From NCBI GenBank assembly GCA_039105265.1, contig JAPFFF010000015.1, positions 868,001 through 932,000 of the forward strand: a stretch of DNA of 64,000 bases, read 5' to 3'. Made by a program: the position numbers and the translations under genes. This stretch comes from Tritrichomonas musculus (lineage: Eukaryota > Parabasalia > Tritrichomonadida > Tritrichomonadidae). Every line of letters begins with the position of its first letter. Positions within the stretch are counted from its first letter, which is position 1. A model generated the notes under the pieces. That model did no database searches, was not told where the DNA came from, and worked only from the letters and a program-made list of their open reading frames with translations. Below, in pieces: positions 1 to 8,379 of this stretch.

Positions 1-3000
1 TCATTGTTTTCTTCTTCTTCAATTTGAGTTGTGATCTGATTTGATTCTTTTTGATTGTTTTCAATTAATTTTTCAATGACTTGTAAAACGGTTTGTTCTG
101 GATTCAAATATTGTGTTAACTTTGATTTGATTTCATTCAATTCATCACAATCATGAAGAACTTTTTCAATTCTTTGTGACAGATTTTCATTTTCATCTGA
201 TTCAAATAATAATTGAGATTTGACTTCGTTTAATTCATTTTCTTTGCTTAATAAATCACTCGCTCTTTCAGAAAGAGTTGAATTTGAATCTTTAATCAAT
301 TTTGATTTCATTTCTTCAATTTCAGATGTGTTTTGAATCAAAATATCAATTACTTGTAATGTGTTGTTATTCAAATTTAAGAATTGACTTAATTTTAATC
401 TGATTTCTTTATATTCATTGTTTTCATAAAGAATAGTATCAATCACTTCAGTTAAATTTTGATTTGAATTTGATTCGTGAATTAATTTTTGCTTTATTTC
501 TATGAAATCTTTTGATTTTTGAATGAGATTTTTGATTGTTTCTATAATTGCTGATCCTTCTTCTTGATTTAAAAGAGACTTGATTTCTTCAGTATTTATT
601 TGTGTTTTATTTTGATTTAATTCGTTTGCATTTTTAATTAGTTTTTCAATTGTTTGTAAAACAGTTTGATTTGGATTTAAATATTGAATTAATTTTGATT
701 TGATTTCATTCAATTCATCACAATCATGAAGAACTTTTTCAATTCTTTGTGACAAATTTTCTTTTTTATTTGAATCAGTCAATAATTTTGATTTAACTTC
801 GTTTAATTCAATTGATTCACTCAATAAACTATTTATTCTTTCTGTTAAATTTGTCTTTGTTTTCTGGATTAATTTTGATTTAACTTGCTGTAATTGGTTG
901 CTGTCTTGAATTAATTTTTTAATTTTTTCCAAAATTTTCTCTTTTGAATTTTGCTTCAATTTTGATTTGATTATATTCAATGTTTCATTGTTTTCTAATA
1001 AATTAGCAATTGCTTTAGTAAGATCTTGATTCAGATCAGATTTTGTTATTTTTCTGATTTCACTTAACATGTCAGAATCTTTGATTAAATCCGTTATTTT
1101 TTCATTTAAATTTTGAGAATTTGTTTGAATTTTCAAATCGTTCAAAATATTTTTCAATTGTTCATTTTCTTGTTTCATTTGTTTCACAATTTCAGGAATA
1201 TTTTGTTCATTTTGAGATGACAAAAGAGTTCGAATATTATCAAGAAGATTTCCGTAATAATTAAAAAGTTTTTGGTTTTCTGTTTGAAGATTTGTAATCA
1301 ATTCTTGTTGTTGATTTGACTTTGTTTCAAGAATTAATAACTGATCAACTTTTTCTTTTGCTTTTGAAGCCAGTTCATCAATTGAATCTTTCACGTTTTC
1401 TTTAGGTATAAAAATACCGTTATATTTTTGAGACAATAATTGAATTTCTTCATCTGAAAAAGTTTTTAATTCAAGATTTTCTATTTTATTATTTAATTTA
1501 GAAATAATTTCTTGTTGTTTTCTTTCATTCTTTGAAAATTCTTTAATTTGAAGTTTTAAAGATTCTATTTGTGTTGATAATTGGCCGTTCTCATTCAAAA
1601 CATTTTGAGAGATTTTTTTCAAATCTTGATATTTTTTAATTAGCTTATTGAATTTATTTGCCAAATTTTGATTTTCATCCAAAGAAGTTTGAAGCTGTTC
1701 TTCAATTTGAGAGATATTTGAATTGTTAAGTGAAGCTATCAAATTTCGATATTGTTCGTCTCTTATTTCTAATTGATTATTTAAATTTTCCATATTTTCT
1801 TTCATTTGCTTTATTCTTCTCTCTTCCAATTGTTGAGTATTACGTATCATTTCGTTTTCTGTCAATAAACGTAAATTTTCCTTTTGTAATTGAGTTAAAG
1901 TAAGTTCATATTCAACTAATGAGTTTGTTTTTTCTTTAATTTCTTCAATTAATAAAGAACTTTTAAAATTATCAAAATCTGTATCTGATAATGGTTTTTC
2001 AGCAGCTAATAAACGATTTTTTTGTTGTTCAACTTTTTTCTGAAGTTTGGAAACTTTTTGAATAAGGGAATTGAATTGTACTTCATTTTCTTTCATTTGT
2101 TGTTTCATTATTTTATTCTTCGATTGATATTTTTCTTTGAGGTTGTTGGCTTCTTCTAATTTTTCTTTTAATTCATTTCGCTCTTTTTGTATTGATTCAT
2201 ATTTTGATTGAAGATCTTGATAATACGTGAGCTTTTTTCTCAAATTTTGTTTCTCTTTTAACGCATTTTGTAAATCAATTGAAGATGTTTTTATTATTTC
2301 GCTCATTTTGGTTACAGAGTCTATTGAATTAGGTTTGATTAATGGAAGTGAATTATTATTATTGTTATTTTCATCAATAAAAGAAAATGTATTATGAAGC
2401 TGGCTTTTTAAGTCATTGATGATTGCGTCTTTTTCTTTTATTTGATGAATAAGTTCAATATGAAATGATGAGCAATCATTTGATTCTTTAAATGAATTGT
2501 CATCAATCATTTCAGATGATGTAGTTAAAGTGATTTTTGTTAAAAGTTGTGATGATTTCTTTTTTATATCATTTAAAGTTAATTGTGTTTTTGATGATAA
2601 ATCTTCTTTTTCTATTGATTCTATTAAGCTAACAATTTGAAGTAAATCGCCTTCTAAATTTAACCTAAATTGTTGATTATCTGATTGGCTCTTCTTAAGC
2701 TCTTTGATTTTCATTTGATAATTATTTAAAGTAGTTTGAAATGAATTTATTTCTTTTTCATGCTGTATTTGAATTAATTTGATTTTCCTTTGTAATTGTA
2801 CAATGTTTTGATCACCATTTATCGATGAATTGTGAATTATTTTCAAAACATTTGTCTTTGAATTTTTGAGAAATTGTATAACGGTTTTAAAAGTATTATC
2901 AACGATCTCTCGAAGCTCAAATAAAGTTGAGCGAATTATTGTTGCATCAAAAGAAAACCCAAGAAAAAGCGAAAAAAAGGAAGTATAGTTAGGGAAATTT

Positions 3001-3374
3001 GATTTTACAGGATGTGATCGAAATGTTTGCAATATTTGTCTTAGTTGTCCATCTTTATCGTACTTTTCATCAAACTCTTTCTTTTTAATGTAAAATTGAC
3101 TCGCAAATTTTGGATCTTTAAGATCTGATATTTTTGCTATATGTGAAATATAGTAGATTAAATAAGATAAAAATTGTTCTTGCTCGGAATTAAAATATTT
3201 ATTCATAATGCGCGTTATAAATTGTTGGATTTCATTTGAAGAAGAATTTGCAATTAAATATGATTGATTATGAAAAATTCTTTCAAATATTGACTCAAAT
3301 GTATGAATTATCGATTCTTTGCGTTCATTAAAAACATCGTTTAAAATAATTGGAATGTGTTCGTTTTCGTTCAT
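1..3374 (-). CDS. Giant coiled-coil protein, N-terminal part (runs off the left edge)
   Basis: A reading frame opens at the ATG complementary to 3372-3374 (MNENEHIPII...) and stays open to base 1, so at least 1,124 residues are present and the C-terminus lies outside the window. The first ~250 residues are mixed and could form a globular head. The rest is a long Glu/Gln/Asn/Lys/Leu-rich heptad-like coiled coil. Near the left edge a stretch of about 165 bp is repeated with a period of 573 bp (191 codons), for example bases 143 and 716, so the rod has grown by internal duplication. Long coiled-coil proteins of this kind are common in trichomonads as cytoskeletal or golgin-like proteins. No specific family is recognised, and a tethering or structural role is inference. 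It ends 58 bp from the tRNA-Lys gene. Confidence 0.8.
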   Translation of the reverse strand, partial: MNENEHIPIILNDVFNERKESIIHTFESIFERIFHNQSYLIANSSSNEIQQFITRIMNKYFNSEQEQFLSYLIYYISHIAKISDLKDPKFASQFYIKKKEFDEKYDKDGQLRQILQTFRSHPVKSNFPNYTSFFSLFLGFSFDATIIRSTLFELREIVDNTFKTVIQFLKNSKTNVLKIIHNSSINGDQNIVQLQRKIKLIQIQHEKEINSFQTTLNNYQMKIKELKKSQSDNQQFRLNLEGDLLQIVSLIESIEKEDLSSKTQLTLNDIKKKSSQLLTKITLTTSSEMIDDNSFKESNDCSSFHIELIHQIKEKDAIINDLKSQLHNTFSFIDENNNNNNSLPLIKPNSIDSVTKMSEIIKTSSIDLQNALKEKQNLRKKLTYYQDLQSKYESIQKERNELKEKLEEANNLKEKYQSKNKIMKQQMKENEVQFNSLIQKVSKLQKKVEQQKNRLLAAEKPLSDTDFDNFKSSLLIEEIKEKTNSLVEYELTLTQLQKENLRLLTENEMIRNTQQLEERRIKQMKENMENLNNQLEIRDEQYRNLIASLNNSNISQIEEQLQTSLDENQNLANKFNKLIKKYQDLKKISQNVLNENGQLSTQIESLKLQIKEFSKNERKQQEIISKLNNKIENLELKTFSDEEIQLLSQKYNGIFIPKENVKDSIDELASKAKEKVDQLLILETKSNQQQELITNLQTENQKLFNYYGNLLDNIRTLLSSQNEQNIPEIVKQMKQENEQLKNILNDLKIQTNSQNLNEKITDLIKDSDMLSEIRKITKSDLNQDLTKAIANLLENNETLNIIKSKLKQNSKEKILEKIKKLIQDSNQLQQVKSKLIQKTKTNLTERINSLLSESIELNEVKSKLLTDSNKKENLSQRIEKVLHDCDELNEIKSKLIQYLNPNQTVLQTIEKLIKNANELNQNKTQINTEEIKSLLNQEEGSAIIETIKNLIQKSKDFIEIKQKLIHESNSNQNLTEVIDTILYENNEYKEIRLKLSQFLNLNNNTLQVIDILIQNTSEIEEMKSKLIKDSNSTLSERASDLLSKENELNEVKSQLLFESDENENLSQRIEKVLHDCDELNEIKSKLTQYLNPEQTVLQVIEKLIENNQKESNQITTQIEEEENN
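143..880 (-). repeat. Internal duplication (573-bp period) in the giant coiled-coil gene
   Basis: The block around 79-240 reappears around 652-813 with scattered substitutions, and the reading frame is kept because 573 is divisible by 3. This is a direct, diverged repeat inside the coding region. Confidence 0.7.
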
Positions 3375-3431
3375 CTTACATTATTTATAAAAAAAAAATG
3401 CGTTTTTAATTATATTGTTAAAAGAAAAAAA

Positions 3432-3505
3432 TGCCTCCGACGGGACTCGAACCCGCGACACTCGGATTAAAAGTCCGATGCTCTAGCCGACTGAGCTACG
3501 AAGGC
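3432..3505 (-). tRNA. tRNA-Lys(UUU)
   Basis: Read on the minus strand, the gene starts GCCTTCGTAGCTCAGTCGG and ends with a T arm GGGTTCGAGTCCC and acceptor CGGAGGC plus discriminator A. The acceptor stem pairs 7 of 7 with one T-G wobble. The anticodon stem TCGGA/TCCGA encloses the loop CTTTTAA, which gives anticodon TTT. The A box (TAGCTCAGTCGG) and B box (GGTTCGAGTCC) match the RNA polymerase III internal promoter. There is no intron and no encoded CCA. It delivers lysine at AAA/AAG codons. Confidence 0.96.
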
Positions 3506-3628
3506 AACACAATTTTGGTGATTGTTTGAAAGGTAACTTATATCTAGGGTCACGAAATTAAAAAAAAAAAAAAAGTAAAATAATAAACACGTTAGATTTA
3601 ATACAACGAAATAAACAACAAAAAAAAA

Positions 3629-4444
3629 TTAAATTGAAGGTTCTTGATCGACGCTTGAGAAAATATCATTTTGATTTGAATTGAAATTAGGCAGAAAACT
3701 GAGTGTATCATCAAGGAACACTGTCGATGGGAAATTATCAATTTCATTTGAAAGTTTTGAAGAACTTTCATCAATAATTGATGGAAAGTTAAAACTAAAA
3801 GCATCATCAAAATCGTGTCCTATTAAATCAGGTGGTGGAGTAATCTCATCTTGATTATCATAAAATAAAGTATAACTTCCAGTTTTGTTTTGATTAGAAA
3901 AAGTATTGTTTTCAATTGAAGTTGTATTTTTTGAAATCTCTTTTTCACTTTTCTTAATCTCTTCAATAATTTCGTCTGTAAGGAGTGTTGTTGATGGTGA
4001 TTTTTGTCTAATTGTCCACTGTCTAAGTTCAGAAAAATTGTTCCTCATAAAAGGGAACTTTGTGATTAATTCTTTGGCTGAGTCAGCGCCAGTTGGAACT
4101 GTTTTGTATCCTAGGTCCTGAAAAGATCCATTTATTGATGATTTGCATTTATCAACGAGTAAACGAAGTTGATGTGTGTTGATAGCTATTGATTGATCAA
4201 GCCAAATAATTCCGCATACAAGTGAACGTTTCCAATCATTTCCATCATGTTTAACGACAAATTTTTCAATTGACTGAACAACTTCCCTAAAGGCTTCATG
4301 GCTTTTATTTCTTCGATTTTTATATTTGGGGTCAAAAAGTTGATTACGAAGTTCTATATATTCTTTCTTATCGCTTTCTGGTAGAAGATCAAAGTATTGT
4401 GGATCAGAGAATTTTTTTTCTGTAGAATTTGCAACTCTAACCAT
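3629..4444 (-). CDS. IBP39-like initiator-binding transcription factor
   Basis: This 271-residue protein resembles trichomonad IBP39, which binds the initiator (Inr) element of protein-coding promoters and recruits RNA polymerase II. The N-terminal ~125 residues carry the Inr-binding winged-helix signature: DWKRSLVCGIIWLDQSIAIN followed by QLRLLVDKCKSSINGS and a GYKT turn, then FPFMRNNFSELRQW. This helix-rich basic region is the DNA-recognition domain in the known structure. The rest is Asn/Ser/Asp-rich and acidic with Phe/Pro motifs (for example DDAFSFNFPS and LSFLPNF), resembling an activation tail. IBP39 is slightly longer, and its C-domain contacts the polymerase CTD. Trichomonad genomes hold several paralogues, so this may be a divergent copy and not the main factor. 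The start is a clear ATG. Confidence 0.88.
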   Translation of the reverse strand: MVRVANSTEKKFSDPQYFDLLPESDKKEYIELRNQLFDPKYKNRRNKSHEAFREVVQSIEKFVVKHDGNDWKRSLVCGIIWLDQSIAINTHQLRLLVDKCKSSINGSFQDLGYKTVPTGADSAKELITKFPFMRNNFSELRQWTIRQKSPSTTLLTDEIIEEIKKSEKEISKNTTSIENNTFSNQNKTGSYTLFYDNQDEITPPPDLIGHDFDDAFSFNFPSIIDESSSKLSNEIDNFPSTVFLDDTLSFLPNFNSNQNDIFSSVDQEPSI

Positions 4445-6447
4445 TTATTGTTTTTTATATATTTTTTCTAAGAATGCGGCCAAACTTAAATTTTTGAATG
4501 TAAACGCATTTAATATTGTATTGAATATTTATGCTTTTTCAAACCGCTTTTTCCACTCAAAATTTAAATAAAAATCATTGAAATTCATTAAAAATTTGTA
4601 AAGTTCACAAAATTTAATAATTATATATATATGTTTATATTTATTACCCGTATATAAATATAAGAAAAAATTGTAATTTATACAATTATATAAAAGTACA
4701 CGATTCCTCCCATTTATAAATCTACATATTATCTTTTATTTTATAAAGAAATGCAATTCAAAGCCAATACTCCAATTTATTTTCGTACAAAATGCTAAAG
4801 ATATGGAACTAATTTGCATCCAAAAAAAGCTTACGATGACCATGTTTGGTATCAAGTAACCTAAATGAAAAAGCAATTGGCTATTTTATATCTGATAAAC
4901 TGGATTTTTTAAAAAAATTATCTTTAAATTCTACAGCTCGGAATTATTACTGTTGCGTTATTTTACAGTAATAAGCAAATAATAGAGCAATTTGAAAATT
5001 TTCAAAAATTTTTAAAAATTTAAAAATTTAAATTTTTAATATTTTTTTCAATTGTGTTCTTTAGTTGAAAATCGTATCATTCTCTTAATTATGATAAAAA
5101 AAACTTGGATTTATTCATTTATAATTTTACTATTCTCAAAAAGTTTCATTTAATTATCATTCATTTTTATACAAATATAAACGATCTGAGGGTCAAATAT
5201 ATTTGACTTTAAAAAGGCCAAAAAGTTCATATTACTGCGGTTAGCGGTTTACAGTAATAAGGTATTCAATTCAATTTTACCATAAATAGGTGAAAAAACC
5301 GCCCTTATTACTGCAGTTAGCGGTTTACAGTAATAAGAATTCAATTATTATTGACCTATTTTTTGCCTTAAAAGAGGTTATTGATTAATATTATGGTGAA
5401 TATAATATTCAATATAATATTAAATTTTTTTATTTATGACTTTCTAATATTTTTTAAATGTTCACATTATCATTAAATTAATTCATACTTTTTTACTGAT
5501 TTAAAGCAAATTGAAAATTTGTATATTAAGTTTCTAAGAATTAAATAGAATCGAAAAATAATTATACAGAAAAAATTAATTAATTTTGAATTGTAATCTG
5601 AAATTTTCTATTTAGAATTTTATTTTTTGAATATTTTATTTATATTATTTTAATTATTTTGAATACTTTATTTATTATATTTTATTAATTTTGAATGCTT
5701 TTGTTAGCATTTTAAATTATTTGTTATATTTTCTCAAAACTTAAAAGAAAGCAAAATTTTTCAAAATTTTTATCATCAAAAATTTTTAATTTGACAATTT
5801 TAAGCAAAATCCCAAATCGCAGTCATAAGAAGACAAAAAATTGAATGGGCCTGCAGTAGTAATTCCGAGCTGTATTAAATTCTATATAACATTGGGATTT
5901 CCAAAAATTTTGTTATTTATTCAATGAAAAACCTGAAATTCCAAAAATTAAAAATATGAATAGATATCTTTGTAATCAAAAAAGAAGATAATATCTAGAA
6001 ACAGTATTCTAAGAAAAATATTATTTCATAATTAGAAAGCTTTAATTTTCTTCACTGCATGAGAAACACCTAGTTGGCGAAAACCTCTCAAAACATTCAA
6101 TCTAATTTCAAAAAGCACATTGAAATTTAATAAAATTCATTCAATTTAGAAAAAGTCTATGAAAATTGTTTTTCATTTAAATTGTACAATATCACATTGA
6201 AACTGTCATTCATTGTAATATTGAAATATCTTGTTTTAAATTCATCGTTAACATCAAATGCCAAAAAATGTCTTGGTTTCATTATGAGAAATCTGCGAGA
6301 AATTTATTTTCAATTGCTAATAAAAAGATTTAAACATGATTTCAATAAGCATTGGCGTTTGTACAAAAAATGAATAAATAAATCATTATCCACTTTTAGT
6401 TTATTAACAAATCAATAATTCATGAAAATAAATAAATATTATAATTT
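4445..6447. other. Intergenic region around the 4.9-5.9 kb MITE
   Basis: Apart from the MITE at 4932-5874 this 2-kb gap is A+T-rich sequence with no supported gene. A 63-codon frame at 6182-6373 opens with TTG, has no recognisable motif and is not called. Confidence 0.6.
4932..5874. mobile_element. 943-bp non-autonomous DNA transposon (MITE) with 8-bp TSD
   Basis: Terminal inverted repeats of 21 bp (4932-4952, TACAGCTCGGAATTATTACT...) match 5854-5874 with one mismatch. The element is flanked by a perfect 8-bp direct repeat TTAAATTC (4924-4931 and 5875-5882). Inside there is no credible coding sequence. There are three related palindromic subterminal blocks of the form TTACTG-N-GCG-TTACAGTAATAA, near 4946, 5232 and 5309, which may be transposase-binding sites. 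An 8-bp duplication fits hAT-like or related superfamilies. The mobilising enzyme is not in the window. Confidence 0.85.
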
Positions 6448-7029
6448 TCATTGAAGACTACTAGCATACGCCTGGTACTCATCCCAAGTTGCAGATTCTC
6501 TTGATGCTTGGTATCTTTCAACTTTTGATCTCTTCAAAGCTTCTTCATCAAACTTTTTTGTATATCCGCCTTTTTTCGCAAGATGAGCGAGTGCTTCCAT
6601 TTTTGACCATTTGCGCTCTTGTGCTACATGAGGCAAATAAGTTGATGAATTTCCATCTAAAAAAAGTCTAATTCCGTGAACGCCAATTTCCCAGTCCAGT
6701 GGACTTGAGGTTTTTTCGAATGAATGGAGAAGAGATATTGCGCAAGTGAGAGTTGAGCATAATTCTTTTTCTTCCAATTCTGAAAATCTCCCATCGTTGA
6801 AAGCAGCATCTATAGCACGATCCTTAAGCCCATCAATTAATGGGAGCGCTTTAAAAGATCCTTTGCATCCTCTTAAGTATCCTTCATTTTTCCATGTCAC
6901 AAACATTGGATATGAATCAGGTGAAGGAAATTTAGCACTAACCGCACGGTACACTTTATCTTTTGATGAATGCCGAAGTTTATTTTCTAACGTTTCAAAG
7001 CAAAGAAAGCATAATTCTTTTGTTGCCAT
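6448..7029 (-). CDS. AMMECR1-domain protein
   Basis: 193 residues, the length of a stand-alone AMMECR1 domain, with a clear ATG (MATKELCFLCFETLENKL). The family signature sits near residue 52 as YLRGCKGSFKALPL, against the usual LRGCIGTF. It is followed by GLKDRAIDAAFNDGRFSELEEKEL, an Ile-rich beta segment, DWEIGVHGIRLFLDG, then YLPHVAQERKWSKMEALAHL and KGGYTKK near the C-terminus. These blocks are conserved from archaea to humans. The biochemical function of the family is not firmly known; the invariant motif is thought to form a catalytic or binding site. The Lys in place of Ile in the signature is unusual and worth checking. Confidence 0.92.
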   Translation of the reverse strand: MATKELCFLCFETLENKLRHSSKDKVYRAVSAKFPSPDSYPMFVTWKNEGYLRGCKGSFKALPLIDGLKDRAIDAAFNDGRFSELEEKELCSTLTCAISLLHSFEKTSSPLDWEIGVHGIRLFLDGNSSTYLPHVAQERKWSKMEALAHLAKKGGYTKKFDEEALKRSKVERYQASRESATWDEYQAYASSLQ

Positions 7030-7245
7030 AAATTAATAACAACAAAAATTGTTTTCTATCAGCTTTTTGATAATTCAAAGAATTAAAATTTTATGATTTT
7101 CATTTTTTATTGCAAAAATAAAATAAAATTATTAATACGTGTTTTATTCATATTCTTATTTTTTTGACAATGTAAAAAAAATTCTGAAGGTATTAGACCG
7201 TTTTTCTCAGGTCAATTTATCGCCTAATCGATAGCATTTTAATTT

Positions 7246-8070
7246 ATGTATCCTAGACAATCTGGACACTATTCTTATGTATCCCAACAGCCTTCACAAT
7301 ATTCTGGGCAGCCCCCTCAATACTATGAAACCCCAACCAATTATTATCAGTCAGCTCCTCAACAGACTCAACCAGCACCACCCCAATTTGCAATTGGTCA
7401 GTCTCCTGTTGTTCCGCAATTCCATGTGTTTACACAACCTGTAACTGTTTACGCTCAGTATCAATATCAACAACAGCAGCAACAACAGCCTCAACCGCAA
7501 CACATTCAAGTCCCAACTGACCAAATTTATTATACTAGGCAAACAGCACCTACGGCAATTGTAACGGCAACTCCTCAACCACCACAATCGAAACAAATTG
7601 CGCAATTAAATCAACCACCAGATCAGCTTGTAAATCAATATCAATTGTTATCACCCCAACATGCTCAAGTTTCTCCAATCTCAACAAATTCGGCACAACA
7701 ACTAATTCAACAGCAGTCTGCTTATGCTCAGCAATCTCTTAAAAAGAAAGAAAAAAGCTCTTATCCTCAATCTTCTATGATCCTAACACAGCTCCAATCT
7801 CCATCAGTATATCAACAGCAACAACAGCAACCCTCACAAATTCAAATGCAAGTTCCAATAAGACAAGCAACAAATCTTCAGCCGCAACAACAACAAATGG
7901 CATATAAACCTGCGCAAAAGCCAGGACAACGAAATACAGAAATGCAATTTTCATCAAATTTAAAGCAACAATTTCATTTTAATCAAGATGAGCCTCCTGG
8001 CTGCTTTGATATTATAGGAAGAGGAAATCTTCCATCCGTTATATTTGACTCTGATGTTACATTCATTTGA
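7246..8070 (+). CDS. Gln/Pro/Tyr-rich low-complexity protein, unknown function
   Basis: 274 residues starting at a clean ATG (MYPRQSGHYSYVSQQ). About 90% of the chain is low-complexity Gln, Pro, Tyr and Ser with runs of five to seven glutamines, the composition of prion-like or RNA-granule proteins. The C-terminal 26 residues are ordered-looking (EPPGCFDIIGRGNLPSVIFD...) and may be the only conserved docking motif. No domain is recognised. A role in transcription or RNA assemblies is only inference from composition. The next gene downstream points towards it. Confidence 0.75.
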   Translation: MYPRQSGHYSYVSQQPSQYSGQPPQYYETPTNYYQSAPQQTQPAPPQFAIGQSPVVPQFHVFTQPVTVYAQYQYQQQQQQQPQPQHIQVPTDQIYYTRQTAPTAIVTATPQPPQSKQIAQLNQPPDQLVNQYQLLSPQHAQVSPISTNSAQQLIQQQSAYAQQSLKKKEKSSYPQSSMILTQLQSPSVYQQQQQQPSQIQMQVPIRQATNLQPQQQQMAYKPAQKPGQRNTEMQFSSNLKQQFHFNQDEPPGCFDIIGRGNLPSVIFDSDVTFI

Positions 8071-8379
8071 TGATTTTGTAATGATTTAACACATTTGAAT
8101 CTTTTTTTGTATTTTTATGAATTTTAAAAATATTATATTAAATAAACTTTGATAAAATTAATTTTGGTAAGAAGAAAAATTTAAAATAAAATTTTTAAAA
8201 AGTTAACGTATTTTAATGAATAATATTTCAAACTTTTGAAAAGAAATAAAAATAATTTTATGAAAATTGTGTTGATTTTTTATCTTATATTGAATTAACA
8301 CAATTAAAAAAATAAATCATTTAAACCGAAAATAATATATATTTATTTAACAATTTCATTATCTTATATCATAAAAACA
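8071..8379. other. Convergent intergenic spacer
   Basis: A+T-rich spacer of 309 bp between two gene 3' ends. I see nothing in it beyond putative 3' UTR sequence. Confidence 0.5.

Noticed and set aside
3906-4121. Plus-strand frame opposite the IBP39-like gene
   Set aside because: Shadow of a strongly supported minus-strand gene with recognisable motifs.
6182-6373. 63-codon plus-strand frame
   Set aside because: Starts at TTG, no motif, lies in A+T-rich spacer.
7351-7605. Minus-strand frame in the Q-rich gene
   Set aside because: Leu run is the reverse of CAA/CAG codons.
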